A stretch of DNA of 7,470 nt from Candidatus Halomonas stercoripullorum. GTDB taxonomy: Bacteria > Pseudomonadota > Gammaproteobacteria > Pseudomonadales > Halomonadaceae. The stretch is taken from contig DXFC01000171.1 in NCBI GenBank assembly GCA_019114645.1, positions 1-7,470 of the forward strand, written 5' to 3'. The notes under the pieces were generated by a model. It was not told the DNA's origin. It did not search any database and saw nothing but the letters and a program-made list of their open reading frames with translations. Below, one piece after another: positions 1 through 5,577 of this stretch. The translations under genes and the position numbers were made by a program. Within the stretch, counting starts at the first letter, position 1, and the number at the start of each line of letters is the position of its first letter.

Positions 1-1548
1 GACTATCGCCAGGCAGCACAGGGCTACCTGGCCATGGCCAAGCGCTACTCAGCCACCGAGCTCGCAGAGCGCGGCACACTGGCCGCCCGCTTCAGCAACG
101 ATTTCGTCCTGCTTGAGCAGGCCGTCACCACCTTGCACCAGCTGGCGCCCGCAGCCGAAGCACCACTACGCCTGCTGGCCGGCCTCGCCCTGCAGCGAGG
201 CGACTGGAACGAAGCCCTCGACTGGCGTCTGACGCTGGCCGAACAGGGCCAACATGCGGAATTGGCGCTTTTCGCCGAACTGGCACTGGAAGCCGGCACC
301 GACCCGCTGCCCTTGCGCGAAAACCTGCAGGCACGCCTCGACACGGTGATGGATGCCAGCCCAACCCACGCCTATGACGCCGTGCTGGCCATGGCGATCC
401 TGGAAGCAGCGACCGGCGAGCACCAGCAGGCCGAACAACGGCTGGAACGGCTGGCCCGCGACCACTCCGAACTGCCTGCCTTGTGGCTGACCCGCACGCA
501 ACTGGCCATGGCCGCAAATGCCCCCGCCCAAGCCCGTGAGGCCGCCCGTCACGGCCTGGAGATCGCCCCCGGTGACCCGCGCTTTCTTCTGCTCCTGGCC
601 CAGGCCGAGCTGATGCTGGGCAATCTCGGCGCCGCTGAGCGCCACACCTCCACCCTGCTGGAAGAGCATGGCGGCAACGCGGAACTGCAAATTTCGCTGG
701 CACAGATGCACCTGGAGCAGGGGCACCACGAGGCCGCACGTCGCCTGCTGCTACCCCTGATCGGTGACGACTCGCCCGCTCCAGCCGCTTATTATCTGCT
801 AGGGCTGCTCGCCGAAGAAGAGGGAGAGATCGACAACGCGCTGCTTTATTACCGCCAGGTCGCACCCGGAGACGACTTCTTGCGCGCCCGCCTGCGAGCG
901 GCACAAATGCTGGTTGAAAACGAGCGCCTGCCCGATGCCCGCGCCTTTCTACGCATTGAGCGCCTGCGCCATGAAGCCAGCCATAGCGAGCTGATCATGC
1001 TGGAGCTTCAGTTACTCGATGACGCCGGGCTTACCGATGAAGGCGATACCCTGCTCAACCAGGCGCTGGCAGACCGGCCCGATGATGAATCCTTACGCTA
1101 TTTGCGCGCCATGCGGGGCTGGGAAATGGGTGACTTCGCCGCCATGGAGCGCGATCTCGAATACATTCTGGAGCTCAACCCCGATAACGCCGCCGCACTC
1201 AACGCGCTCGGCTACACCCTGGCCGACCACAACGTCGAAGGTCGTCTCGAAGAGGCCCGGGAGCTGATCGAGCAGGCCCATGCGCTGGAGCCCGGCAACC
1301 CTGCCATCATGGACAGCCTGGGCTGGGTGTACTATCGCCTTGACGACCCGAAGCGCGCCCTGCCCTGGCTGGAGCGTGCCTATACCGCGATGCCCGACCA
1401 GGAAGTTGCCGCCCACCTGGCCGAAGTGCTCTGGGCAACGGGCCGGCACGACTCGGCCCGCGCCTTGATCGAACAGGCACTCTCCCGTTTCCCAGAGCGA
1501 CCATTGATTGACGACTTGCTTGAACGCATTCCCGGACTGGCCCCCTGA
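1..1548 (+). CDS. TPR-repeat protein, 5' end outside window (partial)
   Basis: The reading frame is open from the first base, and the 11 codons before the first ATG (position 34) read DYRQAAQGYLA, a TPR-like helix. No convincing Shine-Dalgarno precedes that ATG, so the gene very probably begins upstream. The visible 515 residues are rich in Ala, Leu and Glu and form helix-turn-helix repeats. The clearest are near residues 401-450 of the visible part, with NALGYTLAD and DSLGWVYYRL, each followed by an amphipathic helix ending in LEPGNP-type or similar turns. TPR arrays bind other proteins, and nothing enzymatic is visible. A TPR protein stands directly upstream of lolB in Pseudomonas too (PA4667, from memory), so an envelope or lipoprotein-related scaffold is a reasonable guess but unproven. 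The missing N-terminus would show whether it carries a signal peptide or lipobox. The family call is firm and the function is unknown. Confidence 0.9.
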   Translation, partial: DYRQAAQGYLAMAKRYSATELAERGTLAARFSNDFVLLEQAVTTLHQLAPAAEAPLRLLAGLALQRGDWNEALDWRLTLAEQGQHAELALFAELALEAGTDPLPLRENLQARLDTVMDASPTHAYDAVLAMAILEAATGEHQQAEQRLERLARDHSELPALWLTRTQLAMAANAPAQAREAARHGLEIAPGDPRFLLLLAQAELMLGNLGAAERHTSTLLEEHGGNAELQISLAQMHLEQGHHEAARRLLLPLIGDDSPAPAAYYLLGLLAEEEGEIDNALLYYRQVAPGDDFLRARLRAAQMLVENERLPDARAFLRIERLRHEASHSELIMLELQLLDDAGLTDEGDTLLNQALADRPDDESLRYLRAMRGWEMGDFAAMERDLEYILELNPDNAAALNALGYTLADHNVEGRLEEARELIEQAHALEPGNPAIMDSLGWVYYRLDDPKRALPWLERAYTAMPDQEVAAHLAEVLWATGRHDSARALIEQALSRFPERPLIDDLLERIPGLAP

Positions 1549-1620
1549 CGTCACAGCCGTATGCCATCGACGCTTCACGTATTCATCTTTCCATTTATTC
1601 ATCGGTCAACGAGGCACATC

Positions 1621-2238
1621 ATGCTACGCCCCACACACCTGATACGCTGGATGGCCGCCTGCCTGGCTCTCGCCCTGCTGGGTGGCTGTGCCACTCCCTC
1701 CTCCACCCCGGACAGTCACCCCCAAGGAATCTGGGAGGCCCAGCAGGAGCGCCTGGCTGAACTCGACACCTGGGTACTCACCGGCAAGGCCGGGCTACGC
1801 ACACCCCAGGAAAATACCAGCGCCAACCTGGACTGGAGCCAGCACCCCCATTACTACCGCCTGCTGATCACCGGCCCCTTCGGCAGCGGCCGCAACCTGC
1901 TGGAAGGTCGCGAAGGCCGTTTCTCGCTCAGCAACGCCGAAGGGCGCTTTGTCGCCGAGACTCCCGAAGCGCTCATGGAACAGCAACTGGGCTGGTCGCT
2001 ACCGGTCAGCTCACTGGCCGACTGGATTCGTGGGCTGCCTTCGGAACAGGGACCCGCACAGCTCGAACACGACGAAGCGGGCTTCCCTGCGCGCCTGGAA
2101 CAAGCCGGCTGGGAGATCGAATATCGCGACTGGACCGAAGTCGAGTCGCTGTGGCTACCGCGCCGGATGGTCATGGAGTACGGCGACCTGCGTGTCACCC
2201 TGGTGGTCACCCAGTGGCGCCCTGTGATCAATGAGTAA
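1621..2238 (+). CDS. lolB: Outer-membrane lipoprotein LolB
   Basis: LolB is itself an outer-membrane lipoprotein. It accepts lipoproteins from the periplasmic carrier LolA and inserts them into the inner leaflet of the outer membrane. The 205-residue product is close to the usual length (about 207 in E. coli). It begins with a short basic stretch (MLRPTHLIRW), a hydrophobic core and a lipobox LGGC with the lipidated Cys at residue 23. The LolB hallmarks follow: WVLTGKAGLR, the protruding-loop region ITGPFGSGRNLLEG (residues 83-96) and LADWIRGLP. The start at 1621 is favoured over an in-frame ATG at 1561 because GAGG lies at 1611-1614, six bases ahead, and because the signal peptide then has normal length. 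The stop overlaps the start of ispE, implying translational coupling. The 72-nt gap to the TPR gene is relatively AT-rich, but I see no clear promoter in it. The loop carries Phe where I recall Leu in E. coli. Confidence 0.95.
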   Translation: MLRPTHLIRWMAACLALALLGGCATPSSTPDSHPQGIWEAQQERLAELDTWVLTGKAGLRTPQENTSANLDWSQHPHYYRLLITGPFGSGRNLLEGREGRFSLSNAEGRFVAETPEALMEQQLGWSLPVSSLADWIRGLPSEQGPAQLEHDEAGFPARLEQAGWEIEYRDWTEVESLWLPRRMVMEYGDLRVTLVVTQWRPVINE

Positions 2239-3091
2239 GCGGATGCCAGCCCTCGTCCTGCCCGCACCGGCCAAGCTCAACCGCATGCTGCATATCATTG
2301 GCCGTCGTGCCGACGGTTATCATGAGCTGCAAACCCTGTTTCAGTTTCTTGACCACGGTGACGAGCTACGCCTGAGCCCACGTGACGACAGCGCAATCCA
2401 CCTGTCTCCGTCACTGGCTGGCGTACCCGACTCAAGCAACCTGGTGGTGCGGGCGGCACGCCTGCTGCAGGCCGAAACCGGTTGCTCCAAAGGCGTGGAT
2501 ATCCACCTGACCAAGCGCCTGCCCCTGGGTGGCGGCCTGGGCGGCGGCAGCAGCAATGCTGCCACTACCCTGCTCGGGCTCAATCATCTATGGCAACTGG
2601 GGCTATCTATCGCACGTCTGGCCGAGCTTGGCCTGCAGCTCGGGGCCGACATCCCGGTATTCGTCCATGGGCATGCCGCCTGGGCGGAAGGCATCGGTGA
2701 ACGCCTTGTCCCGGTATCCCTCGACACTCCCTGGTTCGTGGTCGTCTGCCCGGGTATCGAAATTTCCACCGCCGCGGTGTTTGGCGCACCGCAATTGACA
2801 CGTAACACGTCCCCGATTACCATGGCGCGCGCCCTTCAGGGGGGAGCGTCCAGTTGGCGCAACGACTGCGAAGCCACCGTCAGGCAGCTCTATCCGCCTG
2901 TAGCGGAAGCACTCGACTGGCTTGGCAGCCGGGCACCCTCCATGCTGACAGGGAGCGGATCTTGCCTGTTTTCCCGGCTTGATACCGAGATTGCAGCCAG
3001 ACAACTGTTGGCCGACATACCGGCTGGTTACACAGCCTTTGTGGCCCGCGGCCTGAACCGCTCCCCGTTACATGCTGTTCTGGATCGCTGA
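2231..3091 (+). CDS. ispE: 4-diphosphocytidyl-2-C-methyl-D-erythritol kinase IspE
   Basis: IspE phosphorylates the 2-hydroxyl of CDP-methylerythritol with ATP in the cytoplasmic MEP pathway to isoprenoid precursors. The 286-residue protein has GHMP-kinase architecture. PAPAKLN near the N-terminus carries the conserved Lys15. RRADGYHELQT follows. The glycine-rich ATP loop PLGGGLGGGSSNAATTL spans residues 98-114. GADIPVF carries the catalytic Asp140, and the C-terminal motif MLTGSGSCLF lies at 238-247. The start is uncertain: ATG 2231 overlaps the lolB stop by 8 nt, whereas ATG 2243 lies 4 nt after that stop and would remove four residues (MSKR). Neither has a strong Shine-Dalgarno, and either arrangement fits translational coupling to lolB. 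Thirty-one bases separate it from prs, leaving no room for the tRNA-Gln that I recall at this point in Pseudomonas. Nothing essential appears to be missing. Confidence 0.96.
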   Translation: MSKRMPALVLPAPAKLNRMLHIIGRRADGYHELQTLFQFLDHGDELRLSPRDDSAIHLSPSLAGVPDSSNLVVRAARLLQAETGCSKGVDIHLTKRLPLGGGLGGGSSNAATTLLGLNHLWQLGLSIARLAELGLQLGADIPVFVHGHAAWAEGIGERLVPVSLDTPWFVVVCPGIEISTAAVFGAPQLTRNTSPITMARALQGGASSWRNDCEATVRQLYPPVAEALDWLGSRAPSMLTGSGSCLFSRLDTEIAARQLLADIPAGYTAFVARGLNRSPLHAVLDR

Positions 3092-3110
3092 CGGAACCCC
3101 AATACTGCAC

Positions 3111-3116
3111 AGGTGG
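3111..3116 (+). promoter_or_regulatory. prs Shine-Dalgarno that selects a GTG start
   Basis: AGGTGG at 3111-3116 sits six bases before GTG 3123. It directly abuts the in-frame ATG at 3117, with zero spacing, so it cannot serve that ATG. It also argues against the more distant in-frame ATG at 3072, which lies inside the end of ispE. Protein similarity starting at SKLMVFSGNANPEL agrees with the GTG. Confidence 0.75.
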
Positions 3117-3122
3117 ATGCGC

Positions 3123-4064
3123 GTGTCAAAATTGATGGTTTTCTCCGGGAATGCCAACCCCGAGCTCGCCAAAAAGGTCGCCGAGAGTCTCGATACCCGC
3201 ATGGGCAATGCCACCGTTGGACAGTTCAGCGATGGTGAGGTCGCGATCGAGATCAACGAAAATGTTCGCGGCAAGGACGTCTTCATTCTGCAGTCCACCT
3301 GCGCGCCGACCAACGACAACCTGATGGAACTGGTGCTGATGGTCGATGCACTGCGTCGTGCTTCGGCCAGCCGGATCACTGCCGTACTGCCCTACTTCGG
3401 CTATGCGCGCCAGGACCGTCGGGTACGCTCCGCCCGGGTGCCCATCTCGGCCAAGGTAGTGGCCGACATGATGGTCAAGGCCGGTGTCGACCGGGTCATG
3501 ACCATGGATCTGCATGCCGACCAGATTCAAGGCTTTTTCGATGTGCCGGTGGACAACGTCTACGGCTCGCCGATTCTGCTCGACGACATAGAGCGCCAGA
3601 ACTACGACAACCTGGTAGTGGTCTCCCCCGATGTCGGGGGCGTCGTCCGCGCACGGGCTATCGCCAAGCAGCTCAACGTCGACCTCGCCATCATCGACAA
3701 GCGTCGCCCCCAAGCCAACCAGGCCCAGGTGATGCATATCATTGGCGAGATCGAGAATCGCACCTGCGTGGTCGTCGACGACATGATCGACACCGCCGGC
3801 ACTTTGTGCAAAGCCGGTGACGCACTCAAGGAGCGCGGCGCACAACGCGTGGTGGCTTATGCCACCCACCCGATCCTGTCTGGCCCGGCGGTGGAAAACA
3901 TTGCTAGCTCGGTGCTCGATGAAGTCGTCGTCACCGATACCATCCCGCTCTCCGACGTTGCACGTCGCAGCGGCAAGATTCGCCAGCTCAGTGTGGCCGG
4001 CCTGATCGCCGAAGCGATCCGCCGTGTCAGCAACGAAGAATCCGTCAGCGCCATGTTCCACTAA
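3123..4064 (+). CDS. prs: Ribose-phosphate pyrophosphokinase (PRPP synthase)
   Basis: Prs transfers pyrophosphate from ATP to ribose 5-phosphate, giving PRPP for purine, pyrimidine, histidine, tryptophan and NAD synthesis in the cytoplasm. From GTG 3123 the protein has 313 residues, matching the class I family (315 in E. coli). Visible motifs in order are SGNANPEL at the N-terminus, FSDGE (35-39), INENVRGKDVFILQSTCAP, YFGYARQDRR with the catalytic-loop basic residues, the cation-binding signature DLHADQIQGFFD (129-140), SPDVGGVVRAR, KRRP in the flexible loop and the PRPP-binding loop VVVDDMIDTAGTL (216-228). It ends SNEESVSAMFH, the typical terminus. It follows ispE by 31 nt with its own Shine-Dalgarno, so it may be co-transcribed with lolB-ispE. 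No clear terminator follows it, and the downstream 128 nt is a structured leader for rplY. Confidence 0.97.
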   Translation: MSKLMVFSGNANPELAKKVAESLDTRMGNATVGQFSDGEVAIEINENVRGKDVFILQSTCAPTNDNLMELVLMVDALRRASASRITAVLPYFGYARQDRRVRSARVPISAKVVADMMVKAGVDRVMTMDLHADQIQGFFDVPVDNVYGSPILLDDIERQNYDNLVVVSPDVGGVVRARAIAKQLNVDLAIIDKRRPQANQAQVMHIIGEIENRTCVVVDDMIDTAGTLCKAGDALKERGAQRVVAYATHPILSGPAVENIASSVLDEVVVTDTIPLSDVARRSGKIRQLSVAGLIAEAIRRVSNEESVSAMFH

Positions 4065-4192
4065 GCCAAGGCTCCACAGAGCGAAAGCCCAGGAAACAGC
4101 GCGACAAAGGTGCCCCGCCAAGGGGCTTTCGGGAGGACTGCGATCAGGTCGCGGGTCGCTTTGCTCCCTTACTTCAAGCAAGAGGCAATACC
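4065..4192 (+). promoter_or_regulatory. Structured leader between prs and rplY
   Basis: This 128-nt gap holds two mutually exclusive pairings. CGAAAGCCC at 4082-4090 is exactly complementary to GGGCTTTCG at 4123-4131 (9 bp, 32-nt loop). GCCCC at 4112-4116 can instead pair with GGGGC at 4122-4126 in a compact hairpin followed by only TTT, making a weak terminator-like element. Further downstream GCGA 4140-4143 can pair with TCGC 4149-4152, and TTGCT 4161-4165 can pair with AGCAA 4177-4181 beside the rplY Shine-Dalgarno (AGAGG 4181-4185). I see no good sigma-70 promoter. Autogenous translational repression of rplY through its 5' leader has been reported in E. coli (from memory), so a regulatory leader is plausible. 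That these particular elements act is inference. Confidence 0.4.
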
Positions 4193-4846
4193 ATGTCTGA
4201 TTTCACTCTCAATGCCAGCGTTCGTGGCGACCTGGGGAAAGGTGCGAGCCGCCGCCTGCGTCGCGCGAACCTTCAGGTGCCGGCCATCGTCTACGGTGGT
4301 GGCGAGGCTCCACAACCGATCTCGATTGAAAAAGCCGCTTTCTACAAAGCTGCCGAGCAAGAGGTCTTCTTCTCTTCCGTCATCGACCTGGTCATCGACG
4401 GCAAGAAGCAGCAAGTCGTCGTACGCGACCTGCAGCGTCACCCCTACAAGCCGCTGATCACCCACGCTGACTTTCTGCGTGTTGCGGCGGACGAAGTCTT
4501 CACTACGCGCATTCCGCTGCACATCGTGGGCGAAGAGAAGAGCGTCGGCATCAAGGATCAGGACGGTGAACTGCACCAGCTGGCCAACGAAGTCGAAGTC
4601 AGCTGTCTGCCCAAGGACCTGCCGGACTTCCTGACCATCGACATCAGCACCTTCGAAGTCGGTACCATCAAGCACCTCTCCGACCTGGAGCTGCCGGAAG
4701 GCGTGACCATTCCGTCACTCGCACTGGGCGAAGACCACGACAGCCCTGTGCTGAGCATCGTCAAGGCCAAGGTACGTGGCGCTAATGACGACGATGACGC
4801 TGAAAGCGCCGAGGGCGAAGGCGAAGGCACTCAAGGCGAGGAGTAA
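4193..4846 (+). CDS. rplY: Ribosomal protein L25, long CTC/TL5-type
   Basis: L25 binds the loop E region of 5S rRNA in the central protuberance of the 50S subunit. The product has 217 residues, so it is the two-domain general-stress/CTC type rather than the 94-residue E. coli form. The N-terminal RNA-binding barrel covers roughly residues 1-90: LNASVRGDLGKGASRRLRRANLQVPAIVYGG at the start, then LQRHPYKPLITHADFLRV. The C-terminal beta domain covers about 95-190, with the family-typical IPLHIVGEEKS and LPDFLTIDIS. The tail after about 195 is strongly acidic and low in complexity (DDDD, then EGEGEG), encoded partly by tandem GAAGGC-like units. AGAGG at 4181-4185 lies seven bases before the ATG. 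The gene is flanked by a structured leader upstream and three hairpins downstream, so it may be a largely independent transcription unit. The acidic tail would suit a salt-adapted cytoplasm, which is inference. Confidence 0.96.
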   Translation: MSDFTLNASVRGDLGKGASRRLRRANLQVPAIVYGGGEAPQPISIEKAAFYKAAEQEVFFSSVIDLVIDGKKQQVVVRDLQRHPYKPLITHADFLRVAADEVFTTRIPLHIVGEEKSVGIKDQDGELHQLANEVEVSCLPKDLPDFLTIDISTFEVGTIKHLSDLELPEGVTIPSLALGEDHDSPVLSIVKAKVRGANDDDDAESAEGEGEGTQGEE

Positions 4847-4852
4847 TCCTCG
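4837..4852 (+). other. Hairpin enclosing the rplY stop codon
   Basis: CGAGGA at 4837-4842 pairs perfectly with TCCTCG at 4847-4852 around a GTAA loop, a GNRA-type tetraloop. The rplY TAA stop (4844-4846) forms three of the four loop bases. No adequate T-tract follows (GGTTTTG begins about five bases later). A 3'-end stabilising structure or a chance pairing are both possible. Confidence 0.45.
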
Positions 4853-4869
4853 ACGCGGTTTTGTGCCAG

Positions 4870-4893
4870 GGGCCGTGCACTGCACGGCCCTTT
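4870..4893 (+). terminator. Strong hairpin after rplY, weak terminator
   Basis: GGGCCGTGC at 4870-4878 pairs with GCACGGCCC at 4882-4890 around an ACT loop, nine perfect and mostly GC pairs. Only TTT (4891-4893) follows before CC, so on its own it is a poor intrinsic terminator. It may act as a 3'-end barrier to exonucleases or as a pause or partial terminator. Confidence 0.5.
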
Positions 4894-4904
4894 CCTGCCA
4901 TGAT

Positions 4905-4931
4905 CAAGCGCTACGGCGCTTGTTTTTGTTT
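4905..4931 (+). terminator. Intrinsic terminator directly before pth
   Basis: CAAGCGC at 4905-4911 and GCGCTTG at 4916-4922 form a perfect seven-base stem capped by TACG, a UNCG-class tetraloop of exceptional stability. TTTTTGTTT follows at 4923-4931. This has all the parts of a Rho-independent terminator for rplY. The T-tract ends exactly where the pth Shine-Dalgarno GGAGG (4932-4936) begins, so pth must be reached by read-through unless a promoter lies between the hairpins. I do not see one. Confidence 0.75.
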
Positions 4932-4942
4932 GGAGGCTTCGC

Positions 4943-5524
4943 ATGTCCCAGATCAAGGCAATCATCGGGCTGGGCAACCCCGGCGACAACTACGCTGCCA
5001 CACGCCACAATGCCGGCGCCTGGCTGGTCGAGATCCTGGCACAACAAGCCGGCGCCGAGCTACGCACCGAAAAGAAGTTCCTCGGCCTCTACGCCAAGGT
5101 AGTGCTTGAGGGGCATGAGCTGCATCTGCTCAACCCGACCACTTTCATGAATCGCAGTGGCGCCGCCGTGGCCGCACTGTGCCAGTTTTACAAGCTCACT
5201 CCCGGCGAGTTGCTGGTCGCCCACGATGAGCTGGACATTCCGCCCGGCACCGCCCGCTACAAGCAAGGCGGCGGGCATGGCGGCCACAACGGGCTGCGTG
5301 ACATCGTCAGCGCACTGGGCAACAAAGACTTCAATCGCCTGCGTATCGGTATCGGCCATCCCGGCGATGCACGCCAGGTAACGAACTATGTGCTGGGGCG
5401 CCCCGGCAAAGCCGAGCTCGAAACCATCGGTGCCAGCCTCAACCAATGCCTGACCACACTGCCACTCGCCATTTCCGGCGACTGGGCCCGCGCCATGAGC
5501 CAGCTGCACAGTTTTTCCGGCTGA
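4943..5524 (+). CDS. pth: Peptidyl-tRNA hydrolase
   Basis: Pth cleaves the ester bond of peptidyl-tRNAs released prematurely from ribosomes, recycling tRNA. It is essential in most bacteria and acts in the cytoplasm. The 193-residue length is normal. The family signature IIGLGNPGDNYAATRHNAG opens the protein, with Asn12 and the catalytic His22. NPTTFMNRSG (Asn70), AHDELD (Asp95) and GGGHGGHNGLRD (Asn116) carry the other active-site residues. All sit two positions later than in E. coli (Asn10, His20, Asn68, Asp93, Asn114). GRLRIGIGHP-type sequence follows (RLRIGIGHPGD). GGAGG at 4932-4936 is six bases before the ATG. The gene follows rplY by 96 nt filled with hairpins, and ychF starts 53 nt downstream. 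Functionally it belongs with its translation-related neighbours and the nearby tRNA gene. Confidence 0.97.
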   Translation: MSQIKAIIGLGNPGDNYAATRHNAGAWLVEILAQQAGAELRTEKKFLGLYAKVVLEGHELHLLNPTTFMNRSGAAVAALCQFYKLTPGELLVAHDELDIPPGTARYKQGGGHGGHNGLRDIVSALGNKDFNRLRIGIGHPGDARQVTNYVLGRPGKAELETIGASLNQCLTTLPLAISGDWARAMSQLHSFSG

Positions 5525-5532
5525 ACTAGAAT
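5505..5532 (+). promoter_or_regulatory. Possible sigma-70 promoter for ychF
   Basis: TAGAAT at 5527-5532 matches five of six bases of the -10 consensus. TGCACA at 5505-5510 is a 4/6 match to the -35 box with a 16-base spacer. The elements overlap the last pth codons and stop, placing a start near 5539 and a 5' leader of about 40 nt before ychF. This is a pattern match only. Confidence 0.4.
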
Positions 5533-5549
5533 GGCGCCCCAGCGCGCCA
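5532..5549 (+). other. Small hairpin in pth-ychF gap
   Basis: TGGCGC at 5532-5537 pairs with GCGCCA at 5544-5549 around CCCAGC. No T-tract follows, so it is not a terminator for pth. It coincides with the predicted start of the ychF transcript and could affect its 5' end, or be chance in GC-rich DNA. Confidence 0.3.
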
Positions 5550-5577
5550 CCCGTCACACTTCTTCAGGACGACCATC

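Noticed and set aside
125..904. 259-codon minus-strand open frame opposite the TPR gene
   Set aside because: Its Arg/Pro/Ala/Gly-rich translation is typical of a shadow frame in GC-rich DNA, and the plus strand encodes clear TPR repeats.
1561..1620. 20-residue N-terminal extension of LolB from ATG 1561
   Set aside because: No Shine-Dalgarno precedes 1561, and the extension would displace the lipoprotein signal peptide from the N-terminus. GAGG at 1611-1614 supports 1621.
1549..1620. Promoter for lolB in the AT-rich gap
   Set aside because: The best hexamers (TTCACG and TATTCA-like) are too poor a match and spacing to list as a feature.
3072..3122. N-terminal extension of Prs from ATG 3072 or 3117
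   Set aside because: The extension does not match the family, 3072 lies inside ispE, and the Shine-Dalgarno spacing is zero for 3117 but correct for GTG 3123.
3126..4181. 351-codon minus-strand open frame opposite prs
   Set aside because: It lies antisense to a fully conserved prs gene, shows no recognisable domain, and is His/Asp/Val-rich as expected when GC-biased codons are read backwards.
4169..4675. 168-codon minus-strand open frame opposite rplY
   Set aside because: Complement of conserved L25 coding sequence with no family resemblance of its own.
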